The notes under the pieces were generated by a model. It had not been told where the DNA came from and searched no databases. It saw only the letters and a list, made by a program, of their open reading frames with translations. From assembly GCF_000803315.1 (NCBI RefSeq), contig NZ_JRMH01000002.1, positions 558,001 through 622,000 of the forward strand: a stretch of 64,000 nt of DNA, written 5' to 3'. Every line of letters starts with the position of its first letter. Position 1 is the stretch's first letter. Of this stretch, positions 47,807 through 58,697 are shown one piece after another. Both the position numbers and the translations under genes were made by a program. The stretch is from Pectobacterium actinidiae (GTDB lineage: Bacteria > Pseudomonadota > Gammaproteobacteria > Enterobacterales > Enterobacteriaceae).

Positions 47807-47923
47807 GGCTGATCTTGCGAGGATCTATGCAAAATCAGCCAATATCTCATGTTAAGGATCGTCTCTTTCCCTGACCTATGGCATGCTTAGCGCTATGGCA
47901 GACAACAACGATCATGGCAGGCT

Positions 47924-50713
47924 ATGGCTCAGATTGCAGAAAACCCTTTAATACTGGTAGACGGTTCATCCTATTTGTACCGCGCTTATCACGCTTTCCC
48001 ACCGTTAACAAACAGCGCGGGAGAAGCAACCGGTGCAATGTATGGCGTACTGAATATGCTACGCAGTTTGCTGCTGCAATATCATCCCAGCCATGTCGCC
48101 GTCGTTTTTGATGCGAAAGGGAAAACGTTTCGCGACGAACTGTTCGAGAACTATAAGGCTCACCGTCCACCTATGCCGGAGGATCTACGCGAACAGATAG
48201 AGCCGCTGCATAAGATGGTGAAAGCGATGGGATTGCCGCTTCTGGCCGTTTCCGGCGTAGAGGCGGACGATGTGATTGGTACGCTCGCGGTGCAGGCGGA
48301 AAAAGCGGGTAAGTCGGTGCTGATTAGTACCGGCGATAAAGATATGGCACAGCTGGTTACGCCGAATGTGACACTCATTAATACCATGAATAACTCGATT
48401 CTTGGCCCACAGGAAGTGTGTGATAAGTACGGTATCCCTCCTGAGCTGATTATCGATTTCCTCGCGCTGATGGGGGATGCATCGGATAACATTCCCGGTG
48501 TACCTGGTGTGGGTGAAAAAACGGCTCAGGCGCTATTGCAAGGGCTCGGTGGGTTGGATTCGCTATATGCTAATCTTGATAAAATTGCCGGGCTTTCCTT
48601 CCGTGGTGCGAAAACCATGGCGCCGAAGCTGGAGCAGCACAAAGAAGTGGCCTACCTCTCTTATCAGCTAGCCACTATTAAAACGGATGTCGAACTGGAG
48701 CTTAGCTGCGATCAGCTCACCGTTAATGAGCTGGATGTGGATGAACTGCATCGTCTCTTTTCCCGTTATGAATTTAAACGCTGGTTATCAGATGTTGAAT
48801 CAGGCATCTGGATGCAGGGTAAAAAGAGCAGCCAGCCTGTTCAGGCTGTTAGTAACGCGGTGGTTGAGCAAGTTGCTGAAGAAGATAACGCGCCTACGCT
48901 TTCTGCTGACGGTTATGTCACGATTCTTGATGAGAAAACGCTGCTCGATTGGGTTGAGTGTTTAAAACAGGCTGAAGTTTTCGCTTTTGATACAGAAACC
49001 GATGGATTGGATACGCTTACCGCTAATCTGATTGGCCTGTCATTTGCGATTAAACCGGGTGAAGCGGCTTATCTGCCGTTGGCGCATGACTATCTGGATG
49101 CGCCCGAACAGTTGGATCGCACCAAGGTGTTGGCCTTGTTCAAACCGCTGCTGGAAGATGAGAAGCTGCTTAAGATTGGCCAGAATCTCAAATTTGATAA
49201 AGGCGTGATGCAGCGGTACGACATCGATTTACGCGGCATCGCGTTTGATACCATGCTGGAATCTTACGTGCTCGACAGCGTGGCGGGTCGTCATGATATG
49301 GATAGCCTGGCCGAACGCTATCTGAATCACAAAACCATTACCTTTGAAGAGATCGCAGGTAAAGGCAAAAATCAGCTGACGTTTAATCAGATCGCATTGG
49401 AACAGGCCGGGCCTTATGCGGCTGAGGATGCGGATGTTACGCTGCATCTGCACCAGAAGCTCTGGGGGAAACTCCAGCCGCATGCCGATCTGTGCCAGGT
49501 CTTCCAGACTATCGATATGCCGCTGGTGCCGGTTTTATCCCGGATTGAGCGTACGGGCGTGCTGATCGATCCCGCTATTCTGGCAGAACACTCAAAAGAG
49601 CTAACAGCACGTCTGGCTGAGCTGGAAACGCAAGCGTATGAGCTGGCGGGTGAAGAGTTCAACCTCTCATCCACCAAGCAGTTACAAGGCATTCTGTATG
49701 AAAAGCAGAAGTTGCCAATTCTGAAGAAAACGCCGAAAGGTGCGCCGTCAACCAATGAAGAAGTACTGGAAGAGTTGGCACTGAACTACCCTTTGCCGAA
49801 GCTAATCCTAGAATACCGTGGGTTGGCCAAATTGAAATCGACTTACACCGATAAGCTACCGTTGATGATCAATCCAGCGACGAAGCGGGTGCATACGTCT
49901 TATCATCAGGCTGTAACTGCGACCGGGCGTTTGTCTTCCAGCGATCCGAACCTGCAAAATATCCCGGTGCGTAATGACGAAGGACGCCGTATTCGTCAGG
50001 CATTCATTGCGTCTAAGGGCTATAGCATTGTTGCGGCTGACTACTCGCAGATCGAACTACGCATTATGGCGCACTTATCGGGTGATAAAGGGCTGTTGAA
50101 TGCGTTCGCGAACGGGCTGGATATCCACCGGGCAACGGCATCAGAAGTGTTTGGTACCGCGCTGGATAAGGTGACATCAGAACAGCGTCGCAGTGCGAAA
50201 GCGATCAACTTTGGTTTGATCTACGGCATGAGCGCGTTTGGCTTGTCACGTCAGTTGAATATTCCCCGTAGCGAATCGCAGAAATACATGAACCTGTATT
50301 TTGAGCGTTATCCCGGAGTGCAGGATTACATGGAGCGAACGCGTCAACAGGCCGCAGAACATGGCTATGTCTCCACATTGGATGGTCGTCGTCTCTATCT
50401 GCCTGACATCCATTCTCGTAATGCGATGGCGCGTAAAGGTGCGGAACGTGCGGCGATTAATGCCCCAATGCAGGGCACCGCTGCTGATATTATTAAGAAA
50501 GCGATGATCGCGATTGACGATTGGCTACAGAAAGACGCGCCGAAGGTGAAGATGATCATGCAGGTTCACGATGAATTGGTTTTCGAGATTCATGATTCGG
50601 TTATTGAAGAATCCATTAGTAAAATCAAAGCATTAATGGAAGGTTGTATGCAATTGAATGTTCCGTTACAGGTAGACATCGGCACAGGTATGAACTGGGA
50701 TGAAGCACATTAA
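47924..50713 (+). CDS. polA: DNA polymerase I PolA
   Basis: Repair and Okazaki-fragment processing polymerase. 929 residues (E. coli 928). N-terminal 5'-3' exonuclease domain ([44 protein letters not shown]). The middle 3'-5' exonuclease domain keeps its acidic residues ([11 protein letters not shown] near 353), so proofreading should be active. C-terminal polymerase has motif [13 protein letters not shown] (near 704), motif [15 protein letters not shown] and motif [11 protein letters not shown]. The start ATG at 47924 matches the family. Confidence 0.98.
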   Translation: MAQIAENPLILVDGSSYLYRAYHAFPPLTNSAGEATGAMYGVLNMLRSLLLQYHPSHVAVVFDAKGKTFRDELFENYKAHRPPMPEDLREQIEPLHKMVKAMGLPLLAVSGVEADDVIGTLAVQAEKAGKSVLISTGDKDMAQLVTPNVTLINTMNNSILGPQEVCDKYGIPPELIIDFLALMGDASDNIPGVPGVGEKTAQALLQGLGGLDSLYANLDKIAGLSFRGAKTMAPKLEQHKEVAYLSYQLATIKTDVELELSCDQLTVNELDVDELHRLFSRYEFKRWLSDVESGIWMQGKKSSQPVQAVSNAVVEQVAEEDNAPTLSADGYVTILDEKTLLDWVECLKQAEVFAFDTETDGLDTLTANLIGLSFAIKPGEAAYLPLAHDYLDAPEQLDRTKVLALFKPLLEDEKLLKIGQNLKFDKGVMQRYDIDLRGIAFDTMLESYVLDSVAGRHDMDSLAERYLNHKTITFEEIAGKGKNQLTFNQIALEQAGPYAAEDADVTLHLHQKLWGKLQPHADLCQVFQTIDMPLVPVLSRIERTGVLIDPAILAEHSKELTARLAELETQAYELAGEEFNLSSTKQLQGILYEKQKLPILKKTPKGAPSTNEEVLEELALNYPLPKLILEYRGLAKLKSTYTDKLPLMINPATKRVHTSYHQAVTATGRLSSSDPNLQNIPVRNDEGRRIRQAFIASKGYSIVAADYSQIELRIMAHLSGDKGLLNAFANGLDIHRATASEVFGTALDKVTSEQRRSAKAINFGLIYGMSAFGLSRQLNIPRSESQKYMNLYFERYPGVQDYMERTRQQAAEHGYVSTLDGRRLYLPDIHSRNAMARKGAERAAINAPMQGTAADIIKKAMIAIDDWLQKDAPKVKMIMQVHDELVFEIHDSVIEESISKIKALMEGCMQLNVPLQVDIGTGMNWDEAH

Positions 50714-50844
50714 TGGCCGATTATTGCGCTATTTCTGTAATTAAATAACAGGATTATGTGACCTGGTTTAACTTTGTGTAATCGATAACCATTTTCTATG
50801 AAAGTAAACAACAAAAAAGCCTTTGTTCCCGTGAAAAAATAGGG

Positions 50845-50850
50845 TAGAGT
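50845..50850 (+). promoter_or_regulatory. -10 element of spf
   Basis: TAGAGT eight bases before the Spot 42 start, preceded by AATAGGG. A -35 is not clear. The CRP control known for E. coli spf cannot be confirmed here; a TGTGTAATCGATAACC at about 50776 is only a weak match. Confidence 0.55.
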
Positions 50851-50857
50851 TAAAGAC

Positions 50858-50964
50858 GTAGGGTACAGAGGTAAGATGTTCTATCTTTCAGACCTTTTAC
50901 TTCACGTAATCGGATTTGGCTGAATATTAGCCGCCCCGCTCAGTTTTGAGCGGGGCGTTTTTTA
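50858..50964 (+). ncRNA. spf: Spot 42 small RNA
   Basis: About 107 bases starting GTAGGGTACAGAGGTAAG, downstream of polA as in E. coli. The 5' two-thirds are almost identical to E. coli Spot 42, including the regulatory stretch TTACTTCACGTAATCGG that pairs with target mRNAs. It ends in the terminator CGCCCCGCTC/GAGCGGGGCG with TTTTTT. Represses catabolic genes with Hfq. The next 156 bases to engB contain no gene I can support. Confidence 0.96.
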
Positions 50965-51120
50965 TGGGCTTTATCCAGGTTTTTACCCTTAAAACGCAAG
51001 TAACTGCCAGATATAGCCAGCAGCATGTCAGCACGGGTTCGGGTGTGGAAAGAAAGTCTCTGGTGGATGATTATCGCGGAAGGTGGGGGGCGTGATGCGA
51101 CTTTGCACCACGCGAAAGGA

Positions 51121-51756
51121 TTATTCCGCTGCTTGTTCTTCTTCAGCGTGTGGCAGCGTGCTGAACCAGTTGTCTAATTTCTGCTGTAGTTTATCGACGC
51201 CAAGTTTTTTCAGTGATGAAAATGCTTCGACCTGAATATCACCCATAAATGGCAAGACAGCCTCGCGAACCCTATTCAACTGTGTCTTACGTGCGCCTGA
51301 AGCCAACTTATCGGCTTTGGTCAGCAGCACTAAAACGGGAAGCTCGACATCAACTGCCCACTGAATCATTTGTTGATCGAGATCTTTCAGCGGATGGCGA
51401 ATATCCATCAGCACAACCAGACCCTTGAGGCTGTTACGCTTTTGCAGGTATTCACCGAGCGCACGTTGCCATTTGATCTTCATTTGCTCCGGCACTTCGG
51501 CATAGCCGTAGCCGGGAAGATCGACCAAACGCACGCCGTCTGCCACTTGGAACAGGTTAATCAACTGAGTACGGCCCGGCGTTTTACTGGTTCGTGCCAG
51601 GTTTTTCTGGTTGGTCAGCGTGTTCAGCGCGCTGGATTTTCCGGCATTAGAGCGCCCAGCAAAGGCCACTTCAATACCGCTATCTGTTGCCAGATGGCGA
51701 ATATCCGGGGCGCTGATGATAAAACGCGTCATGTGGTAGTTATATTGCTGGGTCAC
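51121..51756 (-). CDS. engB: Ribosome biogenesis GTPase EngB (YihA)
   Basis: Essential GTPase for 50S subunit assembly. I chose the GTG at 51756 ([18 protein letters not shown]), giving 211 residues like E. coli (210), because a GAGATAAC ribosome binding site precedes it; the longer frame to 51813 is unsupported. G1 GRSNAGKSS (near residue 34), G3 [13 protein letters not shown]4 LTKADKL and G5 SSLKKLG are all present. Divergent from yihI; no CsrC-like RNA is visible in the 203-base gap. Confidence 0.95.
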   Translation of the reverse strand: MTQQYNYHMTRFIISAPDIRHLATDSGIEVAFAGRSNAGKSSALNTLTNQKNLARTSKTPGRTQLINLFQVADGVRLVDLPGYGYAEVPEQMKIKWQRALGEYLQKRNSLKGLVVLMDIRHPLKDLDQQMIQWAVDVELPVLVLLTKADKLASGARKTQLNRVREAVLPFMGDIQVEAFSSLKKLGVDKLQQKLDNWFSTLPHAEEEQAAE

Positions 51757-51959
51757 GATGGTTATCTCTATCTGGATCTCTGTCTGGTTGGGGATTATAC
51801 CTGTAACTGACAATAAAGGCGGCTTTATCTGTCTCGAAATGCAGCAGACTGATACGAAAAGAAAAGCTCAGCTGTCTGATGTGGACGCTTTTTTATTCTC
51901 GGGCTTTCTGCTAGATTCCGCCGCACTTCCCTTATATCTGTGTACCTGAGAACAATATT

Positions 51960-52514
51960 ATGAACCGACCTGTCAAAGGGGCTGCCGATAAGGCAGGGAA
52001 ACCCAAAGTAAAAAGAAAAACTCGCGAAGAACTCGAGCGCGAAGCGCGTGAGCGGAAGAAAGATAAAAAGCATCGTGGCAACGCGTCGGGTAGCCGAACT
52101 CAGGAAAAAGCGTCCACCGATCAGCGTTCTGGTCAGCGTAAAGTCGCCGATCCGCGTATCGGCAGCAAAAAGCCTGTACAGCTTGGTGTGTTAGATAGCG
52201 CTGTGGCTAAACCGAAGTCTAAGCCGAAGCCTTCTGAGCCTGTGGAGAAAGTCGTTGCTGCCAAGCCGACCATGTCACCGGAAGAAGAGCTGGAAATGTT
52301 AGAAAACGATACGCGTCTGGATGCCTTGTTGGATCGTCTGGATAGCGGCGAGACGTTGAGCGCCAAAGATCAGTCATGGGTTGATGAAACGCTGGATCGT
52401 ATCGACATACTGATGGAAGAGCTTGGAATCGAGCTGGGTGATGATGACGAAGAAGAGCAGCAGGAAGATATGTTGCAGCTTTTGAAACGTAATAACCCGA
52501 AAGACGCGTTCTAA
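51960..52514 (+). CDS. yihI: Der GTPase-activating protein YihI
   Basis: Stimulates the GTPase Der (EngA) and thereby ribosome assembly. 184 residues (E. coli 169). A lysine- and arginine-rich disordered N-terminus ([17 protein letters not shown]) is followed by a helical core [28 protein letters not shown] segment (near 120) and an acidic tail [11 protein letters not shown]. The Pro/Lys-rich central linker is longer than in E. coli. Three bases precede the next small frame. Confidence 0.92.
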   Translation: MNRPVKGAADKAGKPKVKRKTREELEREARERKKDKKHRGNASGSRTQEKASTDQRSGQRKVADPRIGSKKPVQLGVLDSAVAKPKSKPKPSEPVEKVVAAKPTMSPEEELEMLENDTRLDALLDRLDSGETLSAKDQSWVDETLDRIDILMEELGIELGDDDEEEQQEDMLQLLKRNNPKDAF

Positions 52515-52517
52515 TCA

Positions 52518-52694
52518 ATGAAATGGCTGTTTCTGTTCCTGATATTGCTGGTTGCGTTTTATCTGCTCTGTCTGTTCAGTAAACTGTGGCTGTTGTCGAA
52601 GCGTAAGCACCGGTTGCATCGCGCCCTGTTTAACGGGCGCATGAATCAGGTTCAACCTCAACGCCCAAGACAAAAACGCCGGGAGCGTTTTTGA
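52518..52694 (+). CDS. Small membrane protein, 58 residues
   Basis: Reading frame MKWLFLFLILLVAFYLL..., three bases after the yihI stop, so it can be translated by coupling. One membrane helix (residues 3-26) precedes a basic cytoplasmic tail rich in Arg, Lys and His. The last residues (QKRRERF) and the stop are encoded by the first copy of a palindromic repeat (52673-52697). It has the pattern of a real single-pass small protein, with positive residues after the helix. I do not recognise it, and no function is proposed. Confidence 0.55.
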   Translation: MKWLFLFLILLVAFYLLCLFSKLWLLSKRKHRLHRALFNGRMNQVQPQRPRQKRRERF

Positions 52695-52772
52695 ACGTCA
52701 CAAGGTGACGACCCTTTAGGGCGAGTCTCAGGGATGAGACGAGTAACAAAACGCCGGGAGCGTTTTTGAACG
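52672..52772. repeat. Chain of five short hairpins with a 25-base direct repeat
   Basis: AAAACGCCGGGAGCGTTTTTGAACG occurs at 52673-52697 and 52748-52772 (75-base period); it is itself a hairpin (AAAACGC/GCGTTTT). Between the copies are CGTCAC/GTGACG (52696-52710), CCC/GGG (52712-52721) and GTCTCA/TGAGAC (52725-52740). It fills the gap before hemN and resembles mosaic palindromic repeats of soft-rot enterobacteria. Confidence 0.75.
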
Positions 52773-52840
52773 CCATTTTTTGTGATCTGAAGGAGGGGAA
52801 GGATAACCCACCGAGTAAAAACTGGAAGGAGTGAGCGAAT

Positions 52841-54214
52841 ATGTCGATACCGTCCGTTGACTGGGATCTGGCCCTGATTCAAAAATATAACTATTCTGGG
52901 CCGCGTTATACGTCTTATCCCACAGCGTTAGAATTCAGTGAAGTTTACGATGAGCCTGCGTTTCAGCATGCCATCACACGTTATCCTCAGCGACCGCTGT
53001 CGCTATATATCCACATCCCTTTTTGCCATCGGCTGTGCTATTTCTGCGGCTGTAATAAGCTGGTTACACGTCAGCAGCATAAAGCGGATGAATACCTTGA
53101 TGTGTTGGAGCTGGAAATTCGCCAGCGTGCGCCGCTATTCGCTGGACGAACGGTGACGCAATTGCATTGGGGCGGCGGTACACCAACCTACCTGAATAAA
53201 GTACAAATCAGCCGGCTGATGTCGCTGCTGCGCGAGCTGTTCTCTTTTTCCGATCAGGCTGAGCTATCGCTTGAAGTCGATCCGCGAGAAATTGAGCTGG
53301 ATGTTCTCGATCATCTGCGGGCCGAAGGGTTCAATCGCCTTAGCATGGGTGTGCAGGATTTTAATAAAGACGTGCAGAAGCTGGTCAATCGTGAGCAGGA
53401 TGAAGACTTTATTTTTGCCCTTATTGAGCGAGCAAAGGCGCTTGGCTTTACCTCAACCAATATCGATTTGATTTACGGCCTGCCGAAACAAACGCCGGAA
53501 AGCTTTGCCTTTACGCTACAGCGCGTTGCGGAATTAAGCCCGCACCGGCTTAGCGTCTTTAACTATGCGCATTTACCCAGCCTGTTCGCCGCGCAGCGTA
53601 AGATTAAAGAAGCGGATTTACCGAGCGCGGAGCAAAAGCTGGATATTCTGCAACAGACGATTGGGTCGCTGACGCAATCGGGCTATCAGTTTATCGGTAT
53701 GGATCACTTTGCCCGCCCGGACGACGAACTGGCGGTGGCACAGCGTGAAGGGAAGTTGCATCGCAATTTCCAGGGCTATACGACGCAGGGCGATAGCGAT
53801 CTTCTCGGTATGGGCGTTTCGGCGATTAGTATGATCGGTGATAGTTATGCTCAAAACCAGAAAGAGCTGAAGCAGTATTATGCGCAGGTCAAAGATAAAG
53901 GAAATGGCCTGTGGCGCGGGTTACAGCTGACGCGTGATGACTGCCTGCGCCGCGATGTGATTAAGACGCTCATTTGTAATTTCCAACTCAGCTATGCGCC
54001 CATTGAAGCGGAATATGCTATCGATTTTAAAACCTACTTTGAGCAGGATTTAGCGCTGCTGGCTCCACTGGTGGCCGATGGGCTGGTCGATCGTCAGGAA
54101 GACGGGCTGGTAGTGACGCCGAAAGGGCGTTTGCTGATCCGCAATGTCTGTATGTGCTTTGATGTCTATCTACGTAACAAACTCAGAACACAGCAATTTT
54201 CCCGCGTGATTTAA
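52841..54214 (+). CDS. hemN: Oxygen-independent coproporphyrinogen III oxidase HemN
   Basis: Radical SAM enzyme making protoporphyrinogen IX for haem during anaerobic growth. 457 residues (E. coli 457). The 4Fe-4S cluster motif CHRLCYFCGC lies near residues 62-70 (CxxxCxxC). Substrate-binding GGGTPTYL near 112 and the conserved YGLPKQTPESF near 214. GGAAGGAG lies before the ATG at 52841. It is convergent with the yshB-like gene. Confidence 0.97.
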   Translation: MSIPSVDWDLALIQKYNYSGPRYTSYPTALEFSEVYDEPAFQHAITRYPQRPLSLYIHIPFCHRLCYFCGCNKLVTRQQHKADEYLDVLELEIRQRAPLFAGRTVTQLHWGGGTPTYLNKVQISRLMSLLRELFSFSDQAELSLEVDPREIELDVLDHLRAEGFNRLSMGVQDFNKDVQKLVNREQDEDFIFALIERAKALGFTSTNIDLIYGLPKQTPESFAFTLQRVAELSPHRLSVFNYAHLPSLFAAQRKIKEADLPSAEQKLDILQQTIGSLTQSGYQFIGMDHFARPDDELAVAQREGKLHRNFQGYTTQGDSDLLGMGVSAISMIGDSYAQNQKELKQYYAQVKDKGNGLWRGLQLTRDDCLRRDVIKTLICNFQLSYAPIEAEYAIDFKTYFEQDLALLAPLVADGLVDRQEDGLVVTPKGRLLIRNVCMCFDVYLRNKLRTQQFSRVI

Positions 54215-54224
54215 CCAAAAAAAT

Positions 54225-54252
54225 AGCCAGTCGATGTTAGCATCGACTGGCT
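54225..54252. terminator. Bidirectional terminator between hemN and the yshB-like gene
   Basis: AGCCAGTCGATG / CATCGACTGGCT stem (12 bp, loop TTAG). The minus-strand side continues ATTTTTTT, a strong uridine tract for the small gene. The plus side has GTTCTCGTGTTTTTT. Confidence 0.9.
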
Positions 54253-54271
54253 GTTCTCGTGTTTTTTATGA

Positions 54272-54394
54272 TCAACTAAAGAAGTTAATCAGTGCGGCAC
54301 ACAAAACGGCGGCAATAGCAGCCTGCGGCGAATGGCTTGCCGCGGAGCCAATTTCAGCGCCGTGTGTTGCAACGGAAATCAATGAGTCCAGCAT
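54272..54394 (-). CDS. yshB: YshB-like small membrane protein, 40 residues
   Basis: Reads MLDSLISVATHGAEIG... and ends QAAIAAVLCAALINFFS. This resembles E. coli YshB (36 residues, same place beside hemN, ending QTAVAAVLCAAMIGLFS). A GGGAGGAA ribosome binding site lies eight bases before the ATG. One C-terminal hydrophobic helix is predicted from composition. E. coli YshB is expressed and membrane-located; a role in Salmonella intracellular growth has been reported. The gene is too short for most automatic pipelines. Confidence 0.8.
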   Translation of the reverse strand: MLDSLISVATHGAEIGSAASHSPQAAIAAVLCAALINFFS

Positions 54395-54537
54395 GGTGTT
54401 CCTCCCGAATCAGCGACACGATCATACTGCTGACCCGAGGCAAGTAAAGGACAAATTAATGACAATTTCGTGCGCCAGATTGTATTTTTTATCACCCGTT
54501 TCTTTGTTAACAATTGAGCAATAAAAAAGCAATCTTG

Positions 54538-55950
54538 CTACTCCATTCCCAGCTCTTTTAATTTACGCGTCAGGGTATTTCTGCCCCATCCCAGCAACCT
54601 TGCCGCTTCCTGTTTATGCCCCTGCGTATGCCGCAATGCTGTCGTAAGCAGCGTTCTTTCCATTTCCGGCTGTGCTTCCGCTAGCAGGTTTTGATGCCCG
54701 GAACGCAGCGCGCGATCGGCCCATTGTGCCAACAGCGTAGCCCAGCTGTCCGGCAGAATATGCACGGTGGAATCCGGTGCAGTGGTCTCGAACAGTTCAG
54801 GCGGCAGATCCTGAATGAGTACTTCCTGACCCGCGGCCATGACGGTCAACCAGCGACAGGTGTTTTCCAATTGACGCACGTTGCCAGGCCACGGTAAACG
54901 GGTTAGCGCGGTTTCCGCTTCTGGGTGCAAATTCTTCGGCTCGACGCCCAGTTCTTTGGCCGTCGCCTGCAAGAAATAACGCGCCAGGCGGGGGATATCT
55001 TCCCGACGTTCACGCAGCGGCGGCAGATGGACGCGGATCACATTCAGGCGGTGGAACAGATCCTCACGGAACTTGCCTTCCTGCACGCGTTGTTCAAGAT
55101 TTTGGTGCGTTGCCGCGATAATGCGGACATCCACTTTCACTGCCGCATAGCCGCCAACGCGATAAAACTGTCCGTCTGCCAATACGCGCAATAGACGTGT
55201 TTGTACGTCTAGCGGCATATCGCCGATCTCATCCAGAAACAGCGTACCGCCATCGGCTTGCTCAAAGCGGCCCTGACGAATCTGGTTCGCACCCGTAAAC
55301 GCGCCTTTTTCATGGCCGAACAGCTCTGATTCGATCAGATCTTTGGGAATGGCAGCCATATTCAGAGCGATAAAAGGGGCTTTGGTACGCGGACTGTGGC
55401 GATGCAGCGCGTGTGCTACCAACTCTTTACCGGTTCCTGATTCGCCATTAATCAGTACGCTGATCGACGAGCGAGACAGGCGACCGATGATGCGAAAGAC
55501 ATCCTGCATTGCAGGGGCTTCACCGATAATATCCGTTGTTGGACCGTTGATCGGTTGGTTACGTACCGGCTGCTGCTGTTCCAGATAATGGCTGATCGCA
55601 CGCTCAACCAGCGCAACCGCTTCATCAATATCGAATGGCTTCGGCAAATAGTCGAACGCACCCTGTTGATAAGCGCTAACGGCGGCATCCAAATCGGAAT
55701 GTGCCGTCATAATGATGACCGGGAGCATGGGGTGGCGTTGTTTGATTTGCTGTAAGAGCGCTAATCCATCCATCCCTGGCATACGGATGTCGGACAGCAG
55801 AACATCAGGCGTTTGTGTCGCCAGCGCATGCAGTACCTGATTTCCGTTCTCAAACGTTGCGCAGGTTAAACCCGCACCAGCAAGTGCGCGCTCAAGCACC
55901 CAACGGATGGAGCTATCGTCATCGACAATCCAGACTATCCCTCGTTGCAT
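54538..55950 (-). CDS. glnG: Nitrogen regulation response regulator NtrC (GlnG)
   Basis: Sigma-54 activator for nitrogen-limitation genes. 470 residues (E. coli 469) from the ATG at 55950 ([17 protein letters not shown]); a longer frame has no support. Receiver domain with phosphoacceptor Asp54 ([12 protein letters not shown]). AAA+ domain with GESGTGKE Walker A (near 167), GAFTGA sigma-54 loop (near 215) and [15 protein letters not shown]-terminal Fis-like DNA-binding helix-turn-helix. Seven bases after glnL. Confidence 0.97.
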   Translation of the reverse strand: MQRGIVWIVDDDSSIRWVLERALAGAGLTCATFENGNQVLHALATQTPDVLLSDIRMPGMDGLALLQQIKQRHPMLPVIIMTAHSDLDAAVSAYQQGAFDYLPKPFDIDEAVALVERAISHYLEQQQPVRNQPINGPTTDIIGEAPAMQDVFRIIGRLSRSSISVLINGESGTGKELVAHALHRHSPRTKAPFIALNMAAIPKDLIESELFGHEKGAFTGANQIRQGRFEQADGGTLFLDEIGDMPLDVQTRLLRVLADGQFYRVGGYAAVKVDVRIIAATHQNLEQRVQEGKFREDLFHRLNVIRVHLPPLRERREDIPRLARYFLQATAKELGVEPKNLHPEAETALTRLPWPGNVRQLENTCRWLTVMAAGQEVLIQDLPPELFETTAPDSTVHILPDSWATLLAQWADRALRSGHQNLLAEAQPEMERTLLTTALRHTQGHKQEAARLLGWGRNTLTRKLKELGME

Positions 55951-55957
55951 TGTAACC

Positions 55958-57007
55958 TCACTGGCGAATAGGCAGATAAACCGAGAATTCGGTGTGTCCT
56001 GGCCAACTGTTAAATTCAATTTTACCGGAGTGCTGGTCGATAAGACTGCGAGCGATGGAAAGCCCTAAACCGGTGCCTCCTTCGCGTCCGCTCACCATCG
56101 GGTAAAACAGCGTGTCCTGAAGTTGAGCGGGTACGCCGGGGCCGTCATCTTCCACGTCAATACGAGCGGCTAGACGATAGCGCACACCGTGTAACGTTAG
56201 CTGAAAAGCCGTGCGGGTACGTATCGTAATCGTCCCGCCTTCCTCGCCCAGCGCCTGTAGCGCATTGCGGGTAATATTCAGCATTACCTGTTCAATCTGA
56301 TCGGGGTCGTGCGTCAGCTCCGGCAGGCTCGGGTCATAGTCTTTCACCAGCGTTACGTTATCTGGCTTTTCCAGTGAGACAAGCTGGCAAACGCGTTCAG
56401 CGACCTGATGGATGCTTTGGGTAACGTGCAAGCCGGGTTGCTGTGGTCCAAGCAGGCGATCAACCAAATTACGCAGGCGATCCGCCTGTTCGATGATGAC
56501 CTTGGTGTATTCCGTCAACGCCGGATCGGGCAGTGCTTTGGCAAGCAGTTGTGCGGCACCACGTAACCCGCCAAGCGGATTTTTTATTTCATGCGCCAGG
56601 CCTCGGACCAAATCACGGGCGGCCTGCTGCTGTGCATGTTGGAGCTGTTCCTGACTGAGGCGACGTTGGTTATCCATCGGCGCCATTTCCAGTAGAATAA
56701 AATCGTGTTGTACCCGCTGAGCGGTGAGCGACATGATGTGCGCTTTACCATCCACGACGATGGTCACTTCGTTATCCGTAAAACCTTGCCCTGAATCCAG
56801 ACTTTCACGTAGTAAATCGATATTCAGAGAAAAATATCCCAGCAAATCGGGCAGCGGTGTGCCGGATAATTTACGCGAGCTTTGTGCCAGTAATTGCTGT
56901 GCTGCTGGGTTGGAATAGTGAATCGCCAGATCGTTATCCAGCAATAAGATGCTGTTTATCAGGGAATTTAGGATCTGCCCAGCATCGGGCAGCGTGCCTG
57001 TTGCCAT
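55958..57007 (-). CDS. glnL: Nitrogen sensor kinase NtrB (GlnL)
   Basis: Soluble histidine kinase/phosphatase controlled by PII. 349 residues (E. coli 349) from the ATG at 57007 ([19 protein letters not shown]); the upstream in-frame extension to 57169 crosses the terminator and is not coding. PAS domain N-terminal. H-box [11 protein letters not shown] (His near 139), N-box and G-box [12 protein letters not shown] and [11 protein letters not shown]. Confidence 0.96.
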   Translation of the reverse strand: MATGTLPDAGQILNSLINSILLLDNDLAIHYSNPAAQQLLAQSSRKLSGTPLPDLLGYFSLNIDLLRESLDSGQGFTDNEVTIVVDGKAHIMSLTAQRVQHDFILLEMAPMDNQRRLSQEQLQHAQQQAARDLVRGLAHEIKNPLGGLRGAAQLLAKALPDPALTEYTKVIIEQADRLRNLVDRLLGPQQPGLHVTQSIHQVAERVCQLVSLEKPDNVTLVKDYDPSLPELTHDPDQIEQVMLNITRNALQALGEEGGTITIRTRTAFQLTLHGVRYRLAARIDVEDDGPGVPAQLQDTLFYPMVSGREGGTGLGLSIARSLIDQHSGKIEFNSWPGHTEFSVYLPIRQ

Positions 57008-57091
57008 AACGCAGACTCCCGCACCGTCACGGTGCATTGTAGTGTGGATGATGGATGTTACGTCGCAACGGCCAATGCCGATGGTGAAAAA

Positions 57092-57111
57092 AGCCCATCC
57101 GAAGATGGGCT
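57092..57111 (-). terminator. glnA terminator/attenuator
   Basis: AGCCCATC / GATGGGCT stem with TTCG loop (minus strand) followed by TTTTTTC, about 97 bases after the glnA stop in the glnA-glnL gap. It limits read-through from glnA into glnLG, as in E. coli. Confidence 0.9.
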
Positions 57112-57208
57112 GAAGCGTTTCCACGGCAACAAAAACAAACTTCTTAGTATTCTGTTGTTTATCGGTCATGGCTGGGTATCAGCACACCCAACCACGCCGA
57201 GGTAGATA

Positions 57209-58618
57209 TTAAACGCTGTAATACAGTTCGAACTCAACTGGGTGCGGCGTCATACGAATGCGGTCAATCTCAGATTTACGCAGCTCGATGTACGCTTCGA
57301 TAGCATCGTCGGTGAACACGCCACCACGAGTCAGGAACTCACGGTCTTCGCTCAGTGCAGCCAGAGCCTCATCCAGAGAACCTGCAACTTTTGGAATCTC
57401 TGCTTCTTCTTCCGGCGGCAGGTCGTACAGGTTTTTATCCATCGCATCGCCAGGGTGGATCTTGTTGATGATGCCGTCGAGGCCAGCCATCAGCAGTGCA
57501 GCGAAGCACAGGTATGGGTTAGCTGCTGGATCCGGGAAGCGCGCTTCGATACGACGTGCTTTCGGGCTAGCAACCACTGGGATACGGATTGAAGCAGAAC
57601 GGTTACGGGCAGAGTAAGCCAGCATAACAGGTGCTTCGTAGCCTGGGACCAGACGCTTGTATGAGTTGGTGGTCGGGTTCGCCAGGGCGTTGATAGCTTT
57701 AGCGTGTTTGATAACACCGCCGATGTAGAACAGCGCCAATTCAGACAGGCCGCCGTATTTGTCGCCAGCGAACAGGTTAGTGCCGTCTTTAGACAGAGAC
57801 ATGTGGCAGTGCATACCTGAACCGTTATCACCGAACATAGGTTTTGGCATGAAGGTCGCGGTTTTGCCGTAGGCGTGAGCGACGTTATGTACAACATATT
57901 TGTAGATCTGAATTTCGTCAGCTTTTTTGGTCATGGTGTTGAAGCGGGTAGCCACTTCGTTCTGACCAGCGGTAGCCACTTCGTGGTGGTGAGCTTCAAC
58001 AACCAGACCCATTTGCTCCATAGTCAGACACATAGCAGAACGGATGTCCTGTGATGAATCGACTGGTGGAACAGGGAAGTAGCCGCCTTTCAGACCTGGA
58101 CGGTGACCTTTGTTACCGCCTTCGTATTCTTTACCAGAGTTCCAGTAAGCTTCGATGTCGTCGATAGCAACGTGAGAACCAGAAGTGCTGCTGCCGAAAC
58201 GGATGTCATCGAACAGGAAGAATTCTGGCTCAGGCCCGAACAGTACGGTATCGGCAATGCCGGAAGAACGCAGGAAATCTTCCGCACGTTTCGCGATAGA
58301 ACGCGGGTCGCGGTCATAGCCTTGCATCGTGCCTGGTTCAAGGATGTCACAACGAATGATCAGTGTAGAATCTTCGAAGAACGGATCGATCATTGCCGTG
58401 CTGGCATCAGGCATCAGAACCATGTCTGACTCGTTAATACCTTTCCAGCCGCCAATCGAGGAACCATCAAACATTTTACCTTCTTCGAAGAAGTCGGCAT
58501 TGACTTGATGAGCCGGAATGGTGACGTGCTGCTCTTTACCTTTAGTATCCGTGAAGCGTAAATCAACAAACTTCACTTCGTGCTCATTCAGCATCGTCAA
58601 AACATGTTCTGCGGACAT
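57209..58618 (-). CDS. glnA: Glutamine synthetase GlnA
   Basis: Dodecameric type I enzyme for ammonia assimilation. 469 residues (E. coli 469) from the ATG at 58618 ([17 protein letters not shown]). The adenylylation Tyr (E. coli Tyr397) is present in [14 protein letters not shown], so control by GlnE is expected. ATP-binding [16 protein letters not shown] (near 258) and substrate loop [17 protein letters not shown] are intact. Under sigma-54/NtrC control. Confidence 0.98.
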   Translation of the reverse strand: MSAEHVLTMLNEHEVKFVDLRFTDTKGKEQHVTIPAHQVNADFFEEGKMFDGSSIGGWKGINESDMVLMPDASTAMIDPFFEDSTLIIRCDILEPGTMQGYDRDPRSIAKRAEDFLRSSGIADTVLFGPEPEFFLFDDIRFGSSTSGSHVAIDDIEAYWNSGKEYEGGNKGHRPGLKGGYFPVPPVDSSQDIRSAMCLTMEQMGLVVEAHHHEVATAGQNEVATRFNTMTKKADEIQIYKYVVHNVAHAYGKTATFMPKPMFGDNGSGMHCHMSLSKDGTNLFAGDKYGGLSELALFYIGGVIKHAKAINALANPTTNSYKRLVPGYEAPVMLAYSARNRSASIRIPVVASPKARRIEARFPDPAANPYLCFAALLMAGLDGIINKIHPGDAMDKNLYDLPPEEEAEIPKVAGSLDEALAALSEDREFLTRGGVFTDDAIEAYIELRKSEIDRIRMTPHPVEFELYYSV

Positions 58619-58697
58619 ACTTGGTTCTCCCGATTGGTCATTTATCGTCGTGGAACGAATATCGTTGTGGATTGATGTTGTTGCCGTGAGTAGACTA

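Noticed and set aside
51757..51959. Possible CsrC-like RNA between engB and yihI, by analogy with E. coli
   Set aside because: The stretch has no cluster of GGA motifs in hairpin loops, so a CsrC homologue is not supported.
52672..52772. CRISPR-like array because of a repeated 25-base unit
   Set aside because: Only two copies, 75 bases apart, with hairpins instead of unique spacers between them and no cas genes.
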